From: Novosphingobium sp. 9
Lineage (GTDB): Bacteria; Pseudomonadota; Alphaproteobacteria; Sphingomonadales; Sphingomonadaceae
Direction of reading: 5' to 3'
DNA length: 64,000 nt
Assembly (NCBI RefSeq): GCF_025340265.1
Contig: NZ_CP022708.1
Location: 519,501-583,500 of the forward strand
Shown piece by piece: positions 44,593 through 57,437 of this stretch. The number at the start of each line of letters is the position of its first letter. Position 1 is the stretch's first letter. Below the pieces are notes generated by a model. The model ran no database searches and was not told the origin of the DNA. It saw only the letters and a list, made by a program, of their open reading frames with translations. The translations under genes and the position numbers were made by a program.

Positions 44593-47496
44593 ATGACAAC
44601 GACCCCGCGTGCTGCCCGCTCGTTCGCCTGCCTGCTTCTCCTGTCCCAGACCGCCGCGGTTCCGGTGTTCGCGCAGACAGTCGCGCCCGCCGTGAACGCG
44701 GCTGCGGCGCCCAAGCCGTGGCTTTACAAGAACAGCGACGTTCCGCCCGATCCGGACTGGAACTTCGGCGAGCTGTCAAACGGTCTGCGCTATGCCGTGC
44801 GACATAACGGCGTGCCGCCGGGGCAGGTCTCGATCCGCGTGCGGGTGGATGTGGGTTCGCTCTACGAGACCGATGCCGAGCGCGGTTATTCGCACTTGCT
44901 CGAACACATGCTGTTCCGGGAATCCAAGTATATCCCTGAGGGCACCGCGATCGCGACGTTCCAGCGGCTTGGCGCCTCGTTCGGCACCGATACCAATGCC
45001 GAGACGACGACGACGCAGACGGTGTTCAAGCTCGACGTGCCCAATGCGACGCCGACCTCGCTGGATACCGTGTTCAAGCTGGTCTCGGGGATGGTGACGG
45101 CGCCCACGCTTTCGGCGCTCGACCTGAAGAAGGACCTGCCGATCGTGCTCTCCGAAATGCGCGACAACGGCGGTGCCTCGCGCCGGGTGCAGCAGGCGAT
45201 GCAGAAGACGCTCTATGACGGCCAGCCGCTGTCGGACCGCGATCCGATCGGCACGCTGGGCTCGTTGCAGGCAGCGACGCCCGCCTCGGTCCGGGCCTTC
45301 TACACGCGCTGGTATCGCCCGCAGACCGTGACGGTGATCGTTGCAGGCGACGCGCCGGTGCCCGCGCTGGAAGCTTATGTGAAGAAGTGGTTTGGTGACT
45401 GGCAGGTGCCCGGCAAGGTTACGCCGCAGCCCAGCTTCGGCGCTCCGATCGCGCCTGCGGGCAGCGATCCGAAGAACCCGGTGGGCGCGACGAAGGTGAT
45501 GGTCGAGCCCGATCTTCCGCCCTCGCTGATGTATGCCGTGCTGCGGCCCTGGCATCAGGTGAACGACACCATCAAGTACAACCAGGGCCTGATGATCGAC
45601 CAGCTGGCGCAGGCGATCATCAACCGTCGTCTGGAAACCAAGGCGCGGGCAGGCGGCAGCTTCCTGACAGCCTCGGTCGATCAGGAGAACGTCGCGCGCT
45701 CGGCCAACGCCACTTTCGTTTCGGTGACGCCGCTGGGCGATGACTGGAAGGGCGCTCTGCACGATGTGCGCGCGGTGATCGCCGATGCGATGACCCGCCC
45801 GCCGACGCAGGAGGAGATCGACCGCGAGGTCGCCGAGCTCGACGTCTCGTTCCAGGTGCCGGTCGAGCAGCAGGCGATCCTGCCCGGCGGCAAGCTGGCC
45901 GACGATCTCGTGAACGCGCTCGATATTCACGAGACGGTCGCCGCGCCCAAGGACGTGCTGAACATCTTCCGCAGCTCCAAGCCGCTGTTCACGCCGGACG
46001 CCATTCTGGAGCACACGCGCCAGATCTTCAGCGGCACGGTGACGCGAGCGATGTTCACGGTGCAGAAGCCCGGCGTCGCGACTGACGCGCAACTCCACGC
46101 AGCGCTTGCGGCTCCGGTGAAGCCGGACGAAAGCGTGCGCGAGGACATGAAGCCCGTGTCCTTCGCCAACATGCCCGCCATCGGCGCGCCATCTGCGCCG
46201 ACGGCGGTGGCGCCCATCGGCCTGCTCGGCATCCAGCAGCTGACGTTCGCGAACGGCGTCAAGGCGCTGCTCTGGCCCGCCAAGGAAGAGCCGGGCCGGG
46301 TCATGGTGAAGGTCCGTTTCGGTGGCGGCTATGGCGCGGTGGCACCCAAGGATGCGACCTATCTGGCGCTGGGCGACATGGCGCTGGTGGGCGCGGGCGA
46401 GGCGACGCTGAACCAGAACGACCTCGACCGTATTTCCACCGGGCGCAAGCTGGGCTTCGATTTCGATATCGACGACGGCTCGTTCCAATTCCAGGCGGAA
46501 ACGCGCCCTTCCGACCTTGCCGACCAGCTCTATCTGTTTGCGGCCAAGCTCGACATGCCGCGCTGGGACAAGGGACCGTTCGAGCGGGCGAAGGCCGCGG
46601 CGAAGATCCAGTACGATACTTTTGCCAGCTCGCCGCAGGGCATTCTCAACCGCGATCTGAACTATTACCAGCATGGGCAGGACCAGCGCTACGCAACGCC
46701 CACGCCTGCGCAGATCGACAAGACCGACATGGCCGATTTCCAGCGTGTGTGGAGCCGCCAGCTCGCCAGCGGCCCGGTTGAAGTGCAGATCTACGGCGAC
46801 TTCGATCAGGCAGCCGCCATCGCCGCGCTGACCAAAACGTTCGGCGCGCTGAAGCCGCGCACCACCACCGATGCGCAGGCGGTCGTGCCGGTGGGCGTGC
46901 CTTCGCCCTCGACCCAGCCGATCCGCGTCGGCCACCACGGCGATGCAGATCAGGCGGCGGCGGTGATCTCGTGGGCGACCGGCGGCGGGTCTGACGATAT
47001 CGCGCAGTCGCGCCAGCTCGAGATCCTCACGCAGCTGTTCTCCAACCGCCTGATGGACGCCATGCGCGAGAAGCTGGGCGCGGCCTATTCGCCCTATGTC
47101 TTCTCCAGCTGGCCGATCGACGAAAAGGCAGGCGGGGCGATCACGGCGGTTGCGCAGATCGAGCCCGACAAGGTGCCGCTGTTCTTCCAGACGGCGGATG
47201 ACATCGCCCAGAACCTGATCGACAATCCGCCGACGGCTGACGAACTCGCTCGCGTCATTGAACCGCTGCGCCAGCAGGTCACGCGCGCCGCTTCGAGCAC
47301 GGCGTTCTTCATGGACCAGCTGGAGGGCGCGACCTGGGATCCCAAGCGGATCGCGGCAGTGCGCACGATTCTGCCCGATTATACGCAGACGACCCCGCAG
47401 GCGATGCAGGCCCTGGCAGCCAAATACCTCGGGAAGGGTAAGAGCTGGCGGCTGGAAGTGCTGCCCGATCCCAAGACCGCGACGAAGAAAAAGTGA
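44593..47496 (+). CDS. M16-family zinc metallopeptidase (pitrilysin-like, two M16 units)
   Basis: A 967-residue protein with a signal peptide (residues 1-28, ending VPVFAQ). The first M16 unit carries the inverted zinc motif HLLEH at 101-105. The second unit (from about residue 545, QQLTFANGVKALLWPAKEEP) lacks the motif, as in most two-unit family members, where it shapes the closed chamber. These enzymes degrade peptides of up to about 70 residues; this one would act in the periplasm or at the outer membrane. It stands alone behind a repeat-rich promoter region. The substrate is unknown. Confidence 0.92.
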   Translation: MTTTPRAARSFACLLLLSQTAAVPVFAQTVAPAVNAAAAPKPWLYKNSDVPPDPDWNFGELSNGLRYAVRHNGVPPGQVSIRVRVDVGSLYETDAERGYSHLLEHMLFRESKYIPEGTAIATFQRLGASFGTDTNAETTTTQTVFKLDVPNATPTSLDTVFKLVSGMVTAPTLSALDLKKDLPIVLSEMRDNGGASRRVQQAMQKTLYDGQPLSDRDPIGTLGSLQAATPASVRAFYTRWYRPQTVTVIVAGDAPVPALEAYVKKWFGDWQVPGKVTPQPSFGAPIAPAGSDPKNPVGATKVMVEPDLPPSLMYAVLRPWHQVNDTIKYNQGLMIDQLAQAIINRRLETKARAGGSFLTASVDQENVARSANATFVSVTPLGDDWKGALHDVRAVIADAMTRPPTQEEIDREVAELDVSFQVPVEQQAILPGGKLADDLVNALDIHETVAAPKDVLNIFRSSKPLFTPDAILEHTRQIFSGTVTRAMFTVQKPGVATDAQLHAALAAPVKPDESVREDMKPVSFANMPAIGAPSAPTAVAPIGLLGIQQLTFANGVKALLWPAKEEPGRVMVKVRFGGGYGAVAPKDATYLALGDMALVGAGEATLNQNDLDRISTGRKLGFDFDIDDGSFQFQAETRPSDLADQLYLFAAKLDMPRWDKGPFERAKAAAKIQYDTFASSPQGILNRDLNYYQHGQDQRYATPTPAQIDKTDMADFQRVWSRQLASGPVEVQIYGDFDQAAAIAALTKTFGALKPRTTTDAQAVVPVGVPSPSTQPIRVGHHGDADQAAAVISWATGGGSDDIAQSRQLEILTQLFSNRLMDAMREKLGAAYSPYVFSSWPIDEKAGGAITAVAQIEPDKVPLFFQTADDIAQNLIDNPPTADELARVIEPLRQQVTRAASSTAFFMDQLEGATWDPKRIAAVRTILPDYTQTTPQAMQALAAKYLGKGKSWRLEVLPDPKTATKKK

Positions 47497-47696
47497 AGCA
47501 TGGCGCCGGGTTAGCGCCCGGTGTCTGCCAGCCTGGGGAATCGCCGGGCCTGATCGACGTAATCGAATATGCCGATCGGGCTTTCGATCTTTGCAAAAAT
47601 TGCCGAAAGCGGTAAAGGGCGCGCCTTGCGTGATCCTCGGCGGAGTCCAAATCCAGCCGGATGGGAGAGATCGCGCGCCAACATGGAGTAAACGAC

Positions 47697-49070
47697 GTGG
47701 CTAGCAATTGGACCCCGGATGGCTGGAAGGCGAAGGAAGCCCGCCACCTCCCGGTATATGGCGATGTGGAACAGCTTGGCGCGGTTGAGACCACGCTTGC
47801 GAAGTTTCCGCCGCTGGTCTTTGCGGGCGAGGCGCGCGAACTGAAGAAGGATCTGGCCGAAGTGGCGGCGGGTCGCGGTTTCCTGTTGCAGGGCGGTGAC
47901 TGTGCCGAGAGCTTCGCCGAATTTCACCCCGACAACATCCGCGACACCTTCCGTGTGCTTTTGCAGATGGCTGTGGTGCTGACGTTCGCGGGCAAGCAGC
48001 CGGTGGTGAAGGTCGGCCGCATGGCGGGCCAGTTCGCCAAGCCGCGCTCGGCGCCGACCGAGACGATCGGTGGTGTCGAACTGCCGAGCTACCTCGGCGA
48101 CATCATCAATGGCGTCGAGTTCGATGCGGAGACGCGGCGCAACGATCCCGAGCGCATGGTCAAGGCCTATGCACAGTCGGCATCGACGCTTAACCTGCTG
48201 CGCGCGTTCGCCAGCGGCGGCTATGCGAATCTGCGGCAGGTCCACCAGTGGACGCTGGAGCATATCAACCGCAGCCCGTGGGGTGAGCGCTTCTCGCAGA
48301 TGGCCGACCGCATCGGTGAGGCGCTGGACTTCATGGCGGCCTGCGGCGTGAATCCGTCGACGGTGCCGCAGCTTCAGGGCACCAATTTCTACACCAGCCA
48401 TGAAGCGCTGCTGCTGCCCTACGAGCAGGCGCTGACCCGTCGCGATTCGCTCACCGGTGACTGGTATGACTGTTCGGCCCACATGCTGTGGATCGGCGAT
48501 CGCACGCGTTTCGAAGGCTCGGCCCATGTCGAGTTCCTGCGCGGCGTCGGCAATCCCATCGGCATGAAGTGCGGCCCCAGCCTTGAGCCCGACGCGCTGA
48601 TCCGCATGCTCGACACGCTGAACCCGGCGCGCGAGCCCGGCCGCATGACCCTGATCGCCCGCTTCGGGCATGACAAGGTCGAGGCTGGCCTGCCCAAGCT
48701 GGTGCGCGCGGTGAAGGCCGAAGGCCACCCGGTGGTGTGGTCGTGCGACCCGATGCACGGCAACGTCATCAAGTCCGACAGCGGCTTCAAGACCCGTCCG
48801 TTCGACCGTATCCTTTCGGAAGTGCGCGGCTTCTTCGCCGTCCACCGTGCCGAGGGCACGCATGCGGGCGGCGTCCATGTCGAGATGACCGGCCAGGACG
48901 TGACCGAATGCACCGGCGGCGCCATCGCCATCACCGACGAGGCGCTGAAGGACCGCTACCACACGCACTGCGATCCCCGCCTCAACGGTGCCCAGTCGAT
49001 CGAACTTGCGTTCGAGATGGCCGATCTGCTCAATCTCGAAATGTCGGAAGGGCGCCGCGAAGCCGCCTGA
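47697..49070 (+). CDS. 3-deoxy-7-phosphoheptulonate (DAHP) synthase, class II
   Basis: A 457-residue plant-type DAHP synthase, the first enzyme of the shikimate pathway, joining phosphoenolpyruvate and erythrose-4-phosphate. Class II features are [12 protein letters not shown] near residues 77-88, [53 protein letters not shown] and [17 protein letters not shown]. The GTG at 47697 follows GGAG by 8 bases and gives the normal N-terminus [11 protein letters not shown]. An upstream ATG at 47661 is possible but less likely. A strong terminator follows. Feedback control cannot be judged from the sequence. Confidence 0.95.
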   Translation: MASNWTPDGWKAKEARHLPVYGDVEQLGAVETTLAKFPPLVFAGEARELKKDLAEVAAGRGFLLQGGDCAESFAEFHPDNIRDTFRVLLQMAVVLTFAGKQPVVKVGRMAGQFAKPRSAPTETIGGVELPSYLGDIINGVEFDAETRRNDPERMVKAYAQSASTLNLLRAFASGGYANLRQVHQWTLEHINRSPWGERFSQMADRIGEALDFMAACGVNPSTVPQLQGTNFYTSHEALLLPYEQALTRRDSLTGDWYDCSAHMLWIGDRTRFEGSAHVEFLRGVGNPIGMKCGPSLEPDALIRMLDTLNPAREPGRMTLIARFGHDKVEAGLPKLVRAVKAEGHPVVWSCDPMHGNVIKSDSGFKTRPFDRILSEVRGFFAVHRAEGTHAGGVHVEMTGQDVTECTGGAIAITDEALKDRYHTHCDPRLNGAQSIELAFEMADLLNLEMSEGRREAA

Positions 49071-49097
49071 TCGCCTGATCACAAGCGAACCGAGACA

Positions 49098-49129
49098 AGC
49101 GCGGCGGGAGAGATTCCGCCGCGCTTTTT
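49098..49129 (+). terminator. Intrinsic terminator after the DAHP synthase gene
   Basis: A perfect 10-bp stem (AGCGCGGCGG with CCGCCGCGCT), an 8-base loop, and a TTTTT tail. It lies 28 bases after the stop. Confidence 0.9.
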
Positions 49130-49258
49130 CGTGCATTCCCACCGCTCGCGATACATGCCGAAACATGTCGATACGCAAAGCGAACAGGTGCACTCTTGTT
49201 CGCTGATGACCGCGCTCGATAAGGGCACAAGGCATCATCAGCAGGAGGGAGAAATGTC

Positions 49259-50980
49259 ATGCGGTTTCGCATAACAATGTGGTTGGCGACCCTGATCGCA
49301 GCATTTGCGCTGACGTCAGGCGCAGTGCAGGCCAGAAACGCACCGACCGGGCAGTCGCTTGCGGTCGTCAGACCGGTGGTATCGTGTGCAGCCCTGTCAG
49401 CAACCGACCTGACCGCGATTGGCGGTGCAGGCAGCGGCGTGACCTCGGCAACGCTCGACAAGAGCGACGGCATCGAGGTGTGCGACGTCAAGGGCACGCT
49501 GACACCCAAGGTGAACTTCGAGGTTTTGCTGCCAACGAAAACCTGGTCGCAACGTTATCTTCAGGTCGGCTGCGGAGGGCTTTGCGGAGACATCACCCTG
49601 CGTTCCGGTGCCTCCAGTGGTTGCAAGGTGCTGAACGATGGCGGTTTCGTCATGGCGGCGACCGACATGGGGCATACCGGGCAGAGCGGCGAATGGGGCC
49701 TTGATGATCAGCGGCGCGCCGATTTCGCTTATCGGGCAGAGCATATCACCGGTCAGGCCGCCAAGCTGTTGATCCGCAAGTTCTATGGGCGCGCTCAGAA
49801 ATACGCCTATTTCAACGGCTGCTCCGACGGCGGGCGCGAGGCGCTGATGGAAGCTCAGCGTTTCCCGGACGATTTCGACGGCGTGATCGCCGGCGCCCCC
49901 GCCATGCTGTTCCAGGTGCAGAACACGCTGTACCATGGCTGGATGGCTACCGTGAACCGTGATGCGGCAGGCCATAATATCCTGCTCTCCGCCAAACTGC
50001 CGGCATTGCATGCGGCCGTGCTCGCGGCGTGTGACGGCAACGACGGCGTGACGGACGGCATCGTCGCCGTTCCTGCCGCGTGCCGGTTCGATCCCGCGGT
50101 TCTGGCCTGCAAGACCGGACAGTCGGGTAATGCCTGCCTGACCGCAGCCGAAATCGATGTGGTGCGCAAGTTCTATGAGGGGCCTCGCGATCCCAAAACG
50201 GGTTCGCCGCTGACTGCCGGGCAGCCGCTCTATGGTTCTGAACTCAACTGGCAGGGCATCTATGTGCCTGACAGCGACGGGGGCATGATGATGAGCACGA
50301 TGATCGTGCCGCCGGTTTGGAAGGATATCGCTTTCGTTCCGCCGCGCACCACGGCGACGATGGCGGACTGGACTTTCGATACCGCCACGCTTGATGCCCT
50401 GAGAGCGCGCCACACGCTGTTCGATGCCACCAATGCGAACCTCGACGCTTTCGCGGCGCGTGGCGGCAAGCTGATCCTGTGGCATGGTCTTGGCGATCCG
50501 CATATTTCGCCCGCGAACACGGTTTCGTACCAGCAGGCGATCGAAAAGGCGATGGGCCGTGATCGCGTGAACGGATTTGAGCGCCTCTATCTGCTTCCCG
50601 GTGTTGCCCATTGCGGCGGTGGGCAGGGGCCGTCTGCGCTCGATCTGCTGTCGGCGATGATGGCCTGGGTCGAGGGAGGGCATGCGCCCGATGCGATCCT
50701 GACTTCGACTACGGCAACGGAGAGTTCGTTCGGTCAACCGACCGCTGGCAGCAAAGGGGGCGCTCGACAGGGGCCGCCGCCGATGGCCAAGCTGGAGACA
50801 GCAGCGCTACCGGCCATGACCCGCCCGGTCTATCCCTATCCTTTCGTTGCAAAATACAAGGGCACGGGTGACTACACCAAAGCGGTGAACTGGGAGAAGG
50901 GCGCTGCGACCCAGGTTGTTGCGCTGCATCCATGGCCCGGCAGCGATCTGTTCGCACCGTTCATTTTCTCCGACAAGTGA
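49259..50980 (+). CDS. Tannase/feruloyl-esterase family hydrolase, secreted
   Basis: A 573-residue secreted esterase with a signal peptide (residues 1-25). The nucleophile Ser189 sits in NGCSDGGREALMEAQRFPDD, and a catalytic His in VAHCGGGQGP; the cysteines beside each (Cys188 and the Cys after His) form the CS-D-HC disulphide typical of this family. HGLGDPHISP carries the likely Asp. Such enzymes release ferulic, gallic or hydroxybenzoic acids from esters. It lies next to, and convergent with, the 4-hydroxybenzoate hydroxylase gene, so a hydroxyaromatic ester is plausible. GGAGGGAGA precedes the ATG. Confidence 0.9.
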   Translation: MRFRITMWLATLIAAFALTSGAVQARNAPTGQSLAVVRPVVSCAALSATDLTAIGGAGSGVTSATLDKSDGIEVCDVKGTLTPKVNFEVLLPTKTWSQRYLQVGCGGLCGDITLRSGASSGCKVLNDGGFVMAATDMGHTGQSGEWGLDDQRRADFAYRAEHITGQAAKLLIRKFYGRAQKYAYFNGCSDGGREALMEAQRFPDDFDGVIAGAPAMLFQVQNTLYHGWMATVNRDAAGHNILLSAKLPALHAAVLAACDGNDGVTDGIVAVPAACRFDPAVLACKTGQSGNACLTAAEIDVVRKFYEGPRDPKTGSPLTAGQPLYGSELNWQGIYVPDSDGGMMMSTMIVPPVWKDIAFVPPRTTATMADWTFDTATLDALRARHTLFDATNANLDAFAARGGKLILWHGLGDPHISPANTVSYQQAIEKAMGRDRVNGFERLYLLPGVAHCGGGQGPSALDLLSAMMAWVEGGHAPDAILTSTTATESSFGQPTAGSKGGARQGPPPMAKLETAALPAMTRPVYPYPFVAKYKGTGDYTKAVNWEKGAATQVVALHPWPGSDLFAPFIFSDK

Positions 50981-51038
50981 CCTTATGTGCAAGGCCCGGC
51001 AAGCAAATTGCCGGGCCTTGCCGTCGCGCTCTCTCCGG

Positions 51039-53199
<2,161 letters not shown>

Positions 53200-53309
53200 T
53201 GACATTCAGTAATGATAAGGCAGTCCTATCTGCTTTACCTTCGAGAGAGAGCAGCCTAACGGCGATGGTTCCCGGCCGGGCGGTGCGAGCCTGGCGTTGA
53301 CCTGAGACC

Positions 53310-55642
53310 ATGATGTTCCGTCTGTCTGTTGGCCGTCCTGCTTTCCATGCCCGATTGCTTCTTTCGACGGCTGCCTTCGCCGGATTGTTGATCGGCGTAA
53401 ACGCCTATGCGGATACAGATGCAGGCAACGATGCACAGGACAAGTCGGTCATCCATGTCACCGGGCATGCCGATAGCGACGGGATGATGCCCGCGCAGGA
53501 CAGCGCTGCGGCGATCAGCGAAGTGACGGCGGACTTCCTCAAGCTCCAGCCCCCGACGCTGAACGCGTTCCAGATGGTCAGCCTGCTGCCCGGCGCGAAT
53601 GTCGCATCAAGCGATCCCTATGGCCTTTCGACCAGTTCGGGCATCACCATGCGTGGCCTCGGGCAGGACGAGATCGGCGTGCTGATGGAAGGCGCGCCGC
53701 AGAACGACATCGGCTATTATTACGCCTACCCCTCGCAGTTCGCCGATACCGAGAACTTGCGGTCCGTTGCGCTCAGCCCCGGTTCCGTCGATCTCAGCGC
53801 GCCGGTGGTGAACGGCGCGGGCGGGCTGCTTTCGGTTGCGCTCGCGGACCCGGAAAAGACGATGGGCGGGCTGCTCGACCTGTCGCTCGGCTCTTACGAC
53901 CAGCGGCGGATTTTCGCCCGCTTCGATACCGGCACCATCGGCAACACCGGCCTGCGTGCCTTCGTATCGTACTCCGACACGCGGGCCGACAACTGGCGCG
54001 GCGCGGGCGTGGACAAGCGCCGCCACCTCGATTTCAAGCTGCTGAACGAATGGGGCGAGGGCAACCGCGCCGCTCTGGCGGTGTCGTTCAACGAGGCGGA
54101 TTCGTCGGTCTATCCCGGCCCGACGCTGGCGGACTGGAAGGCCTATGGCCGCCATCAGGGTTACGATGCCAGCTATGACGCGGCGGACGGCGGCAACCTG
54201 AATTACTGGCGGCTCTACCGCGCGCCGTTCCGCAACCTCTATCTGTCCGCACCGATCCACCTGAAACTGGCGGACAACCTCGATCTGGACAGCACCAGCT
54301 ATCTCCAGTTCGGCTACGGCAACTCGCCCTACGGCACGCAGCTGAGCGAGGAAGGCAACTACCTCGGCACCGAGGCACTGGCGCCGATCACGCTGGCCAA
54401 TGCGGTCGATGGCACCGCGAACGTGCTGGGCAACTACACCGGCAAGCAGCTGCGGGCAGGCGAAGTCGCCAGCCTGACCTGGACCACCGGGGCGCATAAA
54501 ATCACCGCCGGGCTCTGGGGCGATTACGGCACCGACCGCGTGCTTCAGACCTACACCGCGCTCAATGCCGATGGCACGCCGACCGCGATCTGGGGCCATA
54601 CCAAAGACGCGATCCGCACCGCCGATGGTCGCCTGCTGGCCTACGAGAACATCCGGACGACGACCGTTACCAAGGGCTTCTTCGTTGCCGATACGATCAC
54701 TGTCGATCCGCGCCTGACCATCGACGTGGGCTTCAAGGGCGTCGATTTCCTGCGCCATGGCCGCAACTATCTGCCCGGCGATCAGACTACGGTTCATGCC
54801 GACAGCTTCGCCGCGCTGCCGCAGGCGGCGGTGCGCTACAAGCTGGACGATCACAACCAGTTCTTCGCGAACGTGACCACGCACTTCCGCGCGCCGGACG
54901 AGTTCTCGCTCTATGACAGCTACGATGGTGGCGAAGTCACCTCGCAGGGTGTGAACGGGCTGAAAAACGAATATTCGGTGTCCGAGGAGCTGGGCTGGCG
55001 CTATTCGGGCAGCCGTGTGGCGGTGACGCTGACCGGCTTCCACTACCACTTCCGCAACCGGCAGGTCTCGACCGTGGTCGATTCCGACGGCGCGCTGGTC
55101 TACGCCACGGTCAATGCCGGGCGCCAGACCTCGTGGGCATCGACGGCGAGATCGACTATCGCCTGAACGATGCCGTCAGCCTTTATGCCTCGGGCGAATG
55201 GCTGCGCGCAAAGAACGACGACGATCTGCCGATGGGCGATGACTATCTGCCGACCAAGGGCAAGGACGCGGTCGCCAGCCCGCATTACCAGCTGGGCTTC
55301 GGCGGGCGCTATGACGGCGGGCTGTTCTTCGGAACGCTGGGCGTGAAGTACGTCGCCGCGCAGTATGCGACGTTCATGAACGACGAGCGGATTCCCGGTT
55401 TCGCCAATGTCGATGCCGGGATCGGCGTGCATCTGGCCGGACTGATCGACGGCAAGCGCACCGATTTGCGCGTCAACGGGATGAACCTGTTCAACGCCCA
55501 TGCCCTGTCCGGTGTGCAGTCGATCAGCACCAATGCGCAGGATACCGTGGGCCGGAACGGCACCGTGATCGAGGGTTCGGCGCCTGCCTACTACATCGCC
55601 AGCGGCCGCGCGGTGATGGTCACGCTAACGCGGGGGTTCTGA
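53310..55642 (+). CDS. TonB-dependent receptor of a vitamin-salvage operon (one apparent frameshift)
   Basis: About 777 residues once joined. A signal peptide (residues 1-35, ending NAYA), a plug (MRGLGQDEIGVLMEGAPQND, VALSPGSVDLSAPVVNGAGG) and a barrel follow. The frame changes near 55125-55132, where one added base turns TSWAS into a normal strand ending in LGIDGEIDYRLND or similar. The barrel ends VMVTLTRGF. It is the first gene of an operon with a kinase (9 bases downstream) and pnuC, so it probably imports thiamine, nicotinamide riboside or a related compound. The upstream sequence is AT-rich with repeated TGATAA, but I see no TPP or other riboswitch. Confidence 0.85.
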
Positions 55643-55650
55643 CGACGAGG

Positions 55651-56817
55651 ATGCCCGCTACCGATCCTCGACACGACGACCCCCGACACGCCGACCATCG
55701 CGTCCACGGCATGGGCACCGGGCTGGAGGCGCCGACCTGGGCGCCGATCTCGGGGGAAGAGGCCGCTGAGGTCGTCGCGCGCTTCCCGGCAGCAGGGACG
55801 CTTCAAGGGATCGAATGGCACTCGCCCCGTCCGTTCTCGGCGGGAGCACTGGTTATCGCGGAGCAGGGCACATTCTTTCTCAAGCGCCACCATCTGTCGC
55901 TGCGCGACGCGGCGGGTCTGGCCGAGGAGCATGCCTTCATCGCGCACCTGCGCGAACAGGGCGTGCCGGTGCCAGAGGTTCTGACGGCGGACAGCGGCAG
56001 CGGCACCGTCGTTTCGGGCGACTGGATATACGAGCTCCATCGCCGCGTTGGCGGGGTGGATCTCTACCGCGAGCGGCAGTCGTGGACGCCGTTCCTCTCG
56101 CCCGCCCATGCCCGTGCGGCAGGTGCGGCGCTGGCGCGGCTGCACGATGCCGCCGAGAGTTTCGAGGCCCCGGCACGGGATGTGCGCCCGCTGGTCTCCA
56201 GCTTCACGATCCTGCCTGCTGCCGATCCGCTGATGCAGGCCGAGGCCTATATCGCCGCACGGCCCGCGCTCGCCACGTTCCTTGCCGACAAGCCGTGGCG
56301 CGAGACTTTCGCACGGCTGCTCGCCACATGGGGAGACGGGCTGGCGGAGCGCCTGTCCGCGCAGCCGGAGTTATGGACGCATAGCGACTGGCACCCCTCG
56401 AACCTGATGTGGGACGAGGCGGGCGAAGTGGCTGCCGTGTTCGATTTCGGGCTGGCGGACCGGACCTGTGCGCTCCACGATCTGGCGACCGCGCTGGAGC
56501 GCTGCGTGATCGCGTGGCTGCGGATCGGCGAGGGCGCGCCGCTGGTGGACTTTCCCGCAGTGCAGGCGCTGCTCGAAGGCTACCACGCGGTGCGCCCGCT
56601 TGAGGGTGAGGACCGCCGCACGCTCGCCGCGCTGCTGCCGCTGGTGCATATCGAGTTCGCGCTGTCCGAAGCCGACTATTTCGCCGGTGTGCTCGATGAC
56701 GCGGACAGCGCGATGCTGGCCTGGCAGGGCTATCTGATCGGTCATGCCGACTGGTTCGAAAGCGAGGAAGGCCGCGCGCTGCTGAGCGCGATTGCAACAC
56801 AAGGCGTTCTTACATGA
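55651..56817 (+). CDS. Aminoglycoside/choline-kinase-fold phosphotransferase, possible vitamin kinase
   Basis: A 388-residue APH-fold kinase. The Brenner motif HSDWHPSNLM at about 250-259 carries the catalytic Asp, and VFDFGLADRT supplies the metal-binding Asp. EQGTFFLKRHHLSLRDAAGL near the N-terminus holds the ATP-binding Lys. Members include ThiK (thiamine kinase) and homoserine kinase II. Lying between a TonB receptor and PnuC (overlapping pnuC by 4 bases), it should trap an imported vitamin as a phosphate. Thiamine is favoured because ThiK belongs to this fold, while nicotinamide-riboside kinases do not; this is an inference. Confidence 0.82.
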   Translation: MPATDPRHDDPRHADHRVHGMGTGLEAPTWAPISGEEAAEVVARFPAAGTLQGIEWHSPRPFSAGALVIAEQGTFFLKRHHLSLRDAAGLAEEHAFIAHLREQGVPVPEVLTADSGSGTVVSGDWIYELHRRVGGVDLYRERQSWTPFLSPAHARAAGAALARLHDAAESFEAPARDVRPLVSSFTILPAADPLMQAEAYIAARPALATFLADKPWRETFARLLATWGDGLAERLSAQPELWTHSDWHPSNLMWDEAGEVAAVFDFGLADRTCALHDLATALERCVIAWLRIGEGAPLVDFPAVQALLEGYHAVRPLEGEDRRTLAALLPLVHIEFALSEADYFAGVLDDADSAMLAWQGYLIGHADWFESEEGRALLSAIATQGVLT

Positions 56818-57380
56818 CCCCTCTGGAAATCGCGGGTGTTGTCGTCAGCGCACTCGGCATCTGGCTCACCGCGCGGCGGGCGATGCTGTGCTGGCCGGTT
56901 AATTTCCTCGCCTGCGCGCTGTACTTTGTGCTGTTCTTTCAGGTGAAGCTCTATGCCGACATGGTGCTGCAGGCGCTGTTCGGCTTCGCGATCCTCTATG
57001 GCTGGTTCGACTGGGCACGCGGACGCGACGATAGCGGTGCGGTGATCGTCGCCCCGCTGGCGTGGAGCAAGGCCGCGCTCGGCCTCGCCATCGGCGCCCT
57101 GGGGGCGGTGGCCATCGGCACGCTGACCAGCCGCTACACCGATGCGGCGCTGCCGTGGATGGACGCCTCGCTCTCCAGCTTCAGCCTTGTCGCGCAAGTG
57201 TGGACCGCGCGGCGGCACCGCGAAAGCTGGCTGTTGTGGATCGCGGTGGACGTGATCTACGTCGGCATGTTCGCCTTCAAGGGCCTGCTGCTGACCGCAG
57301 GGCTCTATGCGCTGTTCGTCGCGCTCGCCGTGCTCGGCTATCGCCGCTGGACCCGCGCGATGCGGAGCGTTTCGGTTTAG
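56814..57380 (+). CDS. pnuC: PnuC-family nicotinamide riboside/thiamine transporter
   Basis: A 188-residue polytopic protein with about seven helices. The PnuC pattern is visible in NFLACALYFVLFFQVKLYAD, YGWFDWARGR and WLLWIAVDVIYVGMFAFKGL. PnuC proteins take up nicotinamide riboside, but homologues (PnuT) take up thiamine. The start overlaps the kinase stop (ATGA). Facilitated uptake through PnuC needs phosphorylation inside, which the upstream kinase would supply. The substrate cannot be decided from the sequence alone. Confidence 0.88.
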   Translation: MTPLEIAGVVVSALGIWLTARRAMLCWPVNFLACALYFVLFFQVKLYADMVLQALFGFAILYGWFDWARGRDDSGAVIVAPLAWSKAALGLAIGALGAVAIGTLTSRYTDAALPWMDASLSSFSLVAQVWTARRHRESWLLWIAVDVIYVGMFAFKGLLLTAGLYALFVALAVLGYRRWTRAMRSVSV

Positions 57381-57437
57381 AACAAACTATCCGCTCACGC
57401 ATTGTACCCCGACGGGCAGTTTCGTTTTCGGGGTGCG

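Noticed and set aside
44776..46938. 720-codon minus-strand frame opposite the M16 peptidase
   Set aside because: Antisense shadow; Arg/His-rich, no ribosome site, no recognisable fold.
53200..53309. Possible TPP riboswitch before the vitamin operon (CTGAGA at about 53302)
   Set aside because: The second conserved half (CTGATC-type and TAATGCC-type segments) is absent before the start codon, and the signal peptide fixes the start here.
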